Positions 5,214 through 5,272 of a DNA stretch of 5,272 nt are shown piece after piece. The position numbers and the translations under genes were made by a program. Position 1 is the stretch's first letter. Each line of letters opens with the position of its first letter. The DNA lies in NCBI GenBank assembly GCA_937891445.1, contig CALAFV010000214.1:1-5272 (forward strand), read 5' to 3'. This stretch comes from an uncultured Phycisphaerales bacterium. GTDB lineage: Bacteria > Planctomycetota > Phycisphaerae > Phycisphaerales > UBA1924. The notes below the pieces were generated by a model that was not told where the DNA came from, made no database searches, and saw only the letters and a list, made by a program, of their open reading frames with translations.

Positions 5214-5272
5214 CGGGCGCTTGAGGCGGGTGGCCGGTTGTGCGGACCGGGGGGCTGGGAAGGGGCGGGACG
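5214..5272. other. Window end with no assignable gene
   Basis: These 59 bases are very G-rich on the plus strand. I see no convincing reading frame, RNA or strong structure; frames are open only because the GC content is high. Confidence 0.4.

Noticed and set aside
1..5272. CRISPR array, transposon ends, tRNA or rRNA genes
   Set aside because: No regularly spaced repeats outside the coding 60-bp period, no transposase frame or terminal inverted repeats, and no cloverleaf or rRNA sequence was seen.

Overview
This window is high-GC bacterial DNA that looks like a planctomycete, most likely of the Phycisphaerae type. Two C-terminal signatures support this. One exported protein ends in a PAPG, small-residue helix, poly-Arg sorting tail, a PEP-CTERM-like variant. 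The other, a secreted beta-helix protein, ends in two dockerin-like calcium loops (D-x-N-x-D-G) closed by a final Cys. This assignment is an inference from protein style; no rRNA or marker gene is present. All five genes use GC-rich codons, and nothing suggests recent transfer.

Layout. Bases 1-59 are open in several frames and cannot be assigned with confidence. At 60-572 (+) is a small exported protein with the PEP-CTERM-like tail. A strong 12-bp stem-loop follows at 621-652. At 722-2263 (+) is a secreted right-handed beta-helix protein with a C-terminal dockerin-like pair. Its start is the GTG at 722, set by a strong AAAGGAGG, not the upstream ATG at 659. It ends tail to tail with the next gene, 3 bp away.

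The minus strand then carries, from right to left, a Cys-rich membrane-anchored small protein (5099-4749), a stem-loop (4714-4680), a standalone EVE-domain protein (4619-4185) and a secreted M61-family metallopeptidase with a C-terminal PDZ domain (4159-2267). The EVE and M61 genes are close enough to be co-transcribed. The Cys-rich gene is set off by the hairpin and has its own good ribosome binding site and a candidate promoter region.

How the genes fit together. Four of the five products are predicted to be exported or membrane-anchored, so the window is mainly cell-envelope and secreted functions. The EVE protein is the only clear cytoplasmic product. No pathway links the genes convincingly. 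The least explained item is the 116-residue Cys-rich protein: it has 11 Cys, four of its CC pairs, and three of those pairs sit exactly 20 residues apart over a 60-bp period in the DNA. I see no RNA genes, mobile elements, CRISPR arrays or phage genes.
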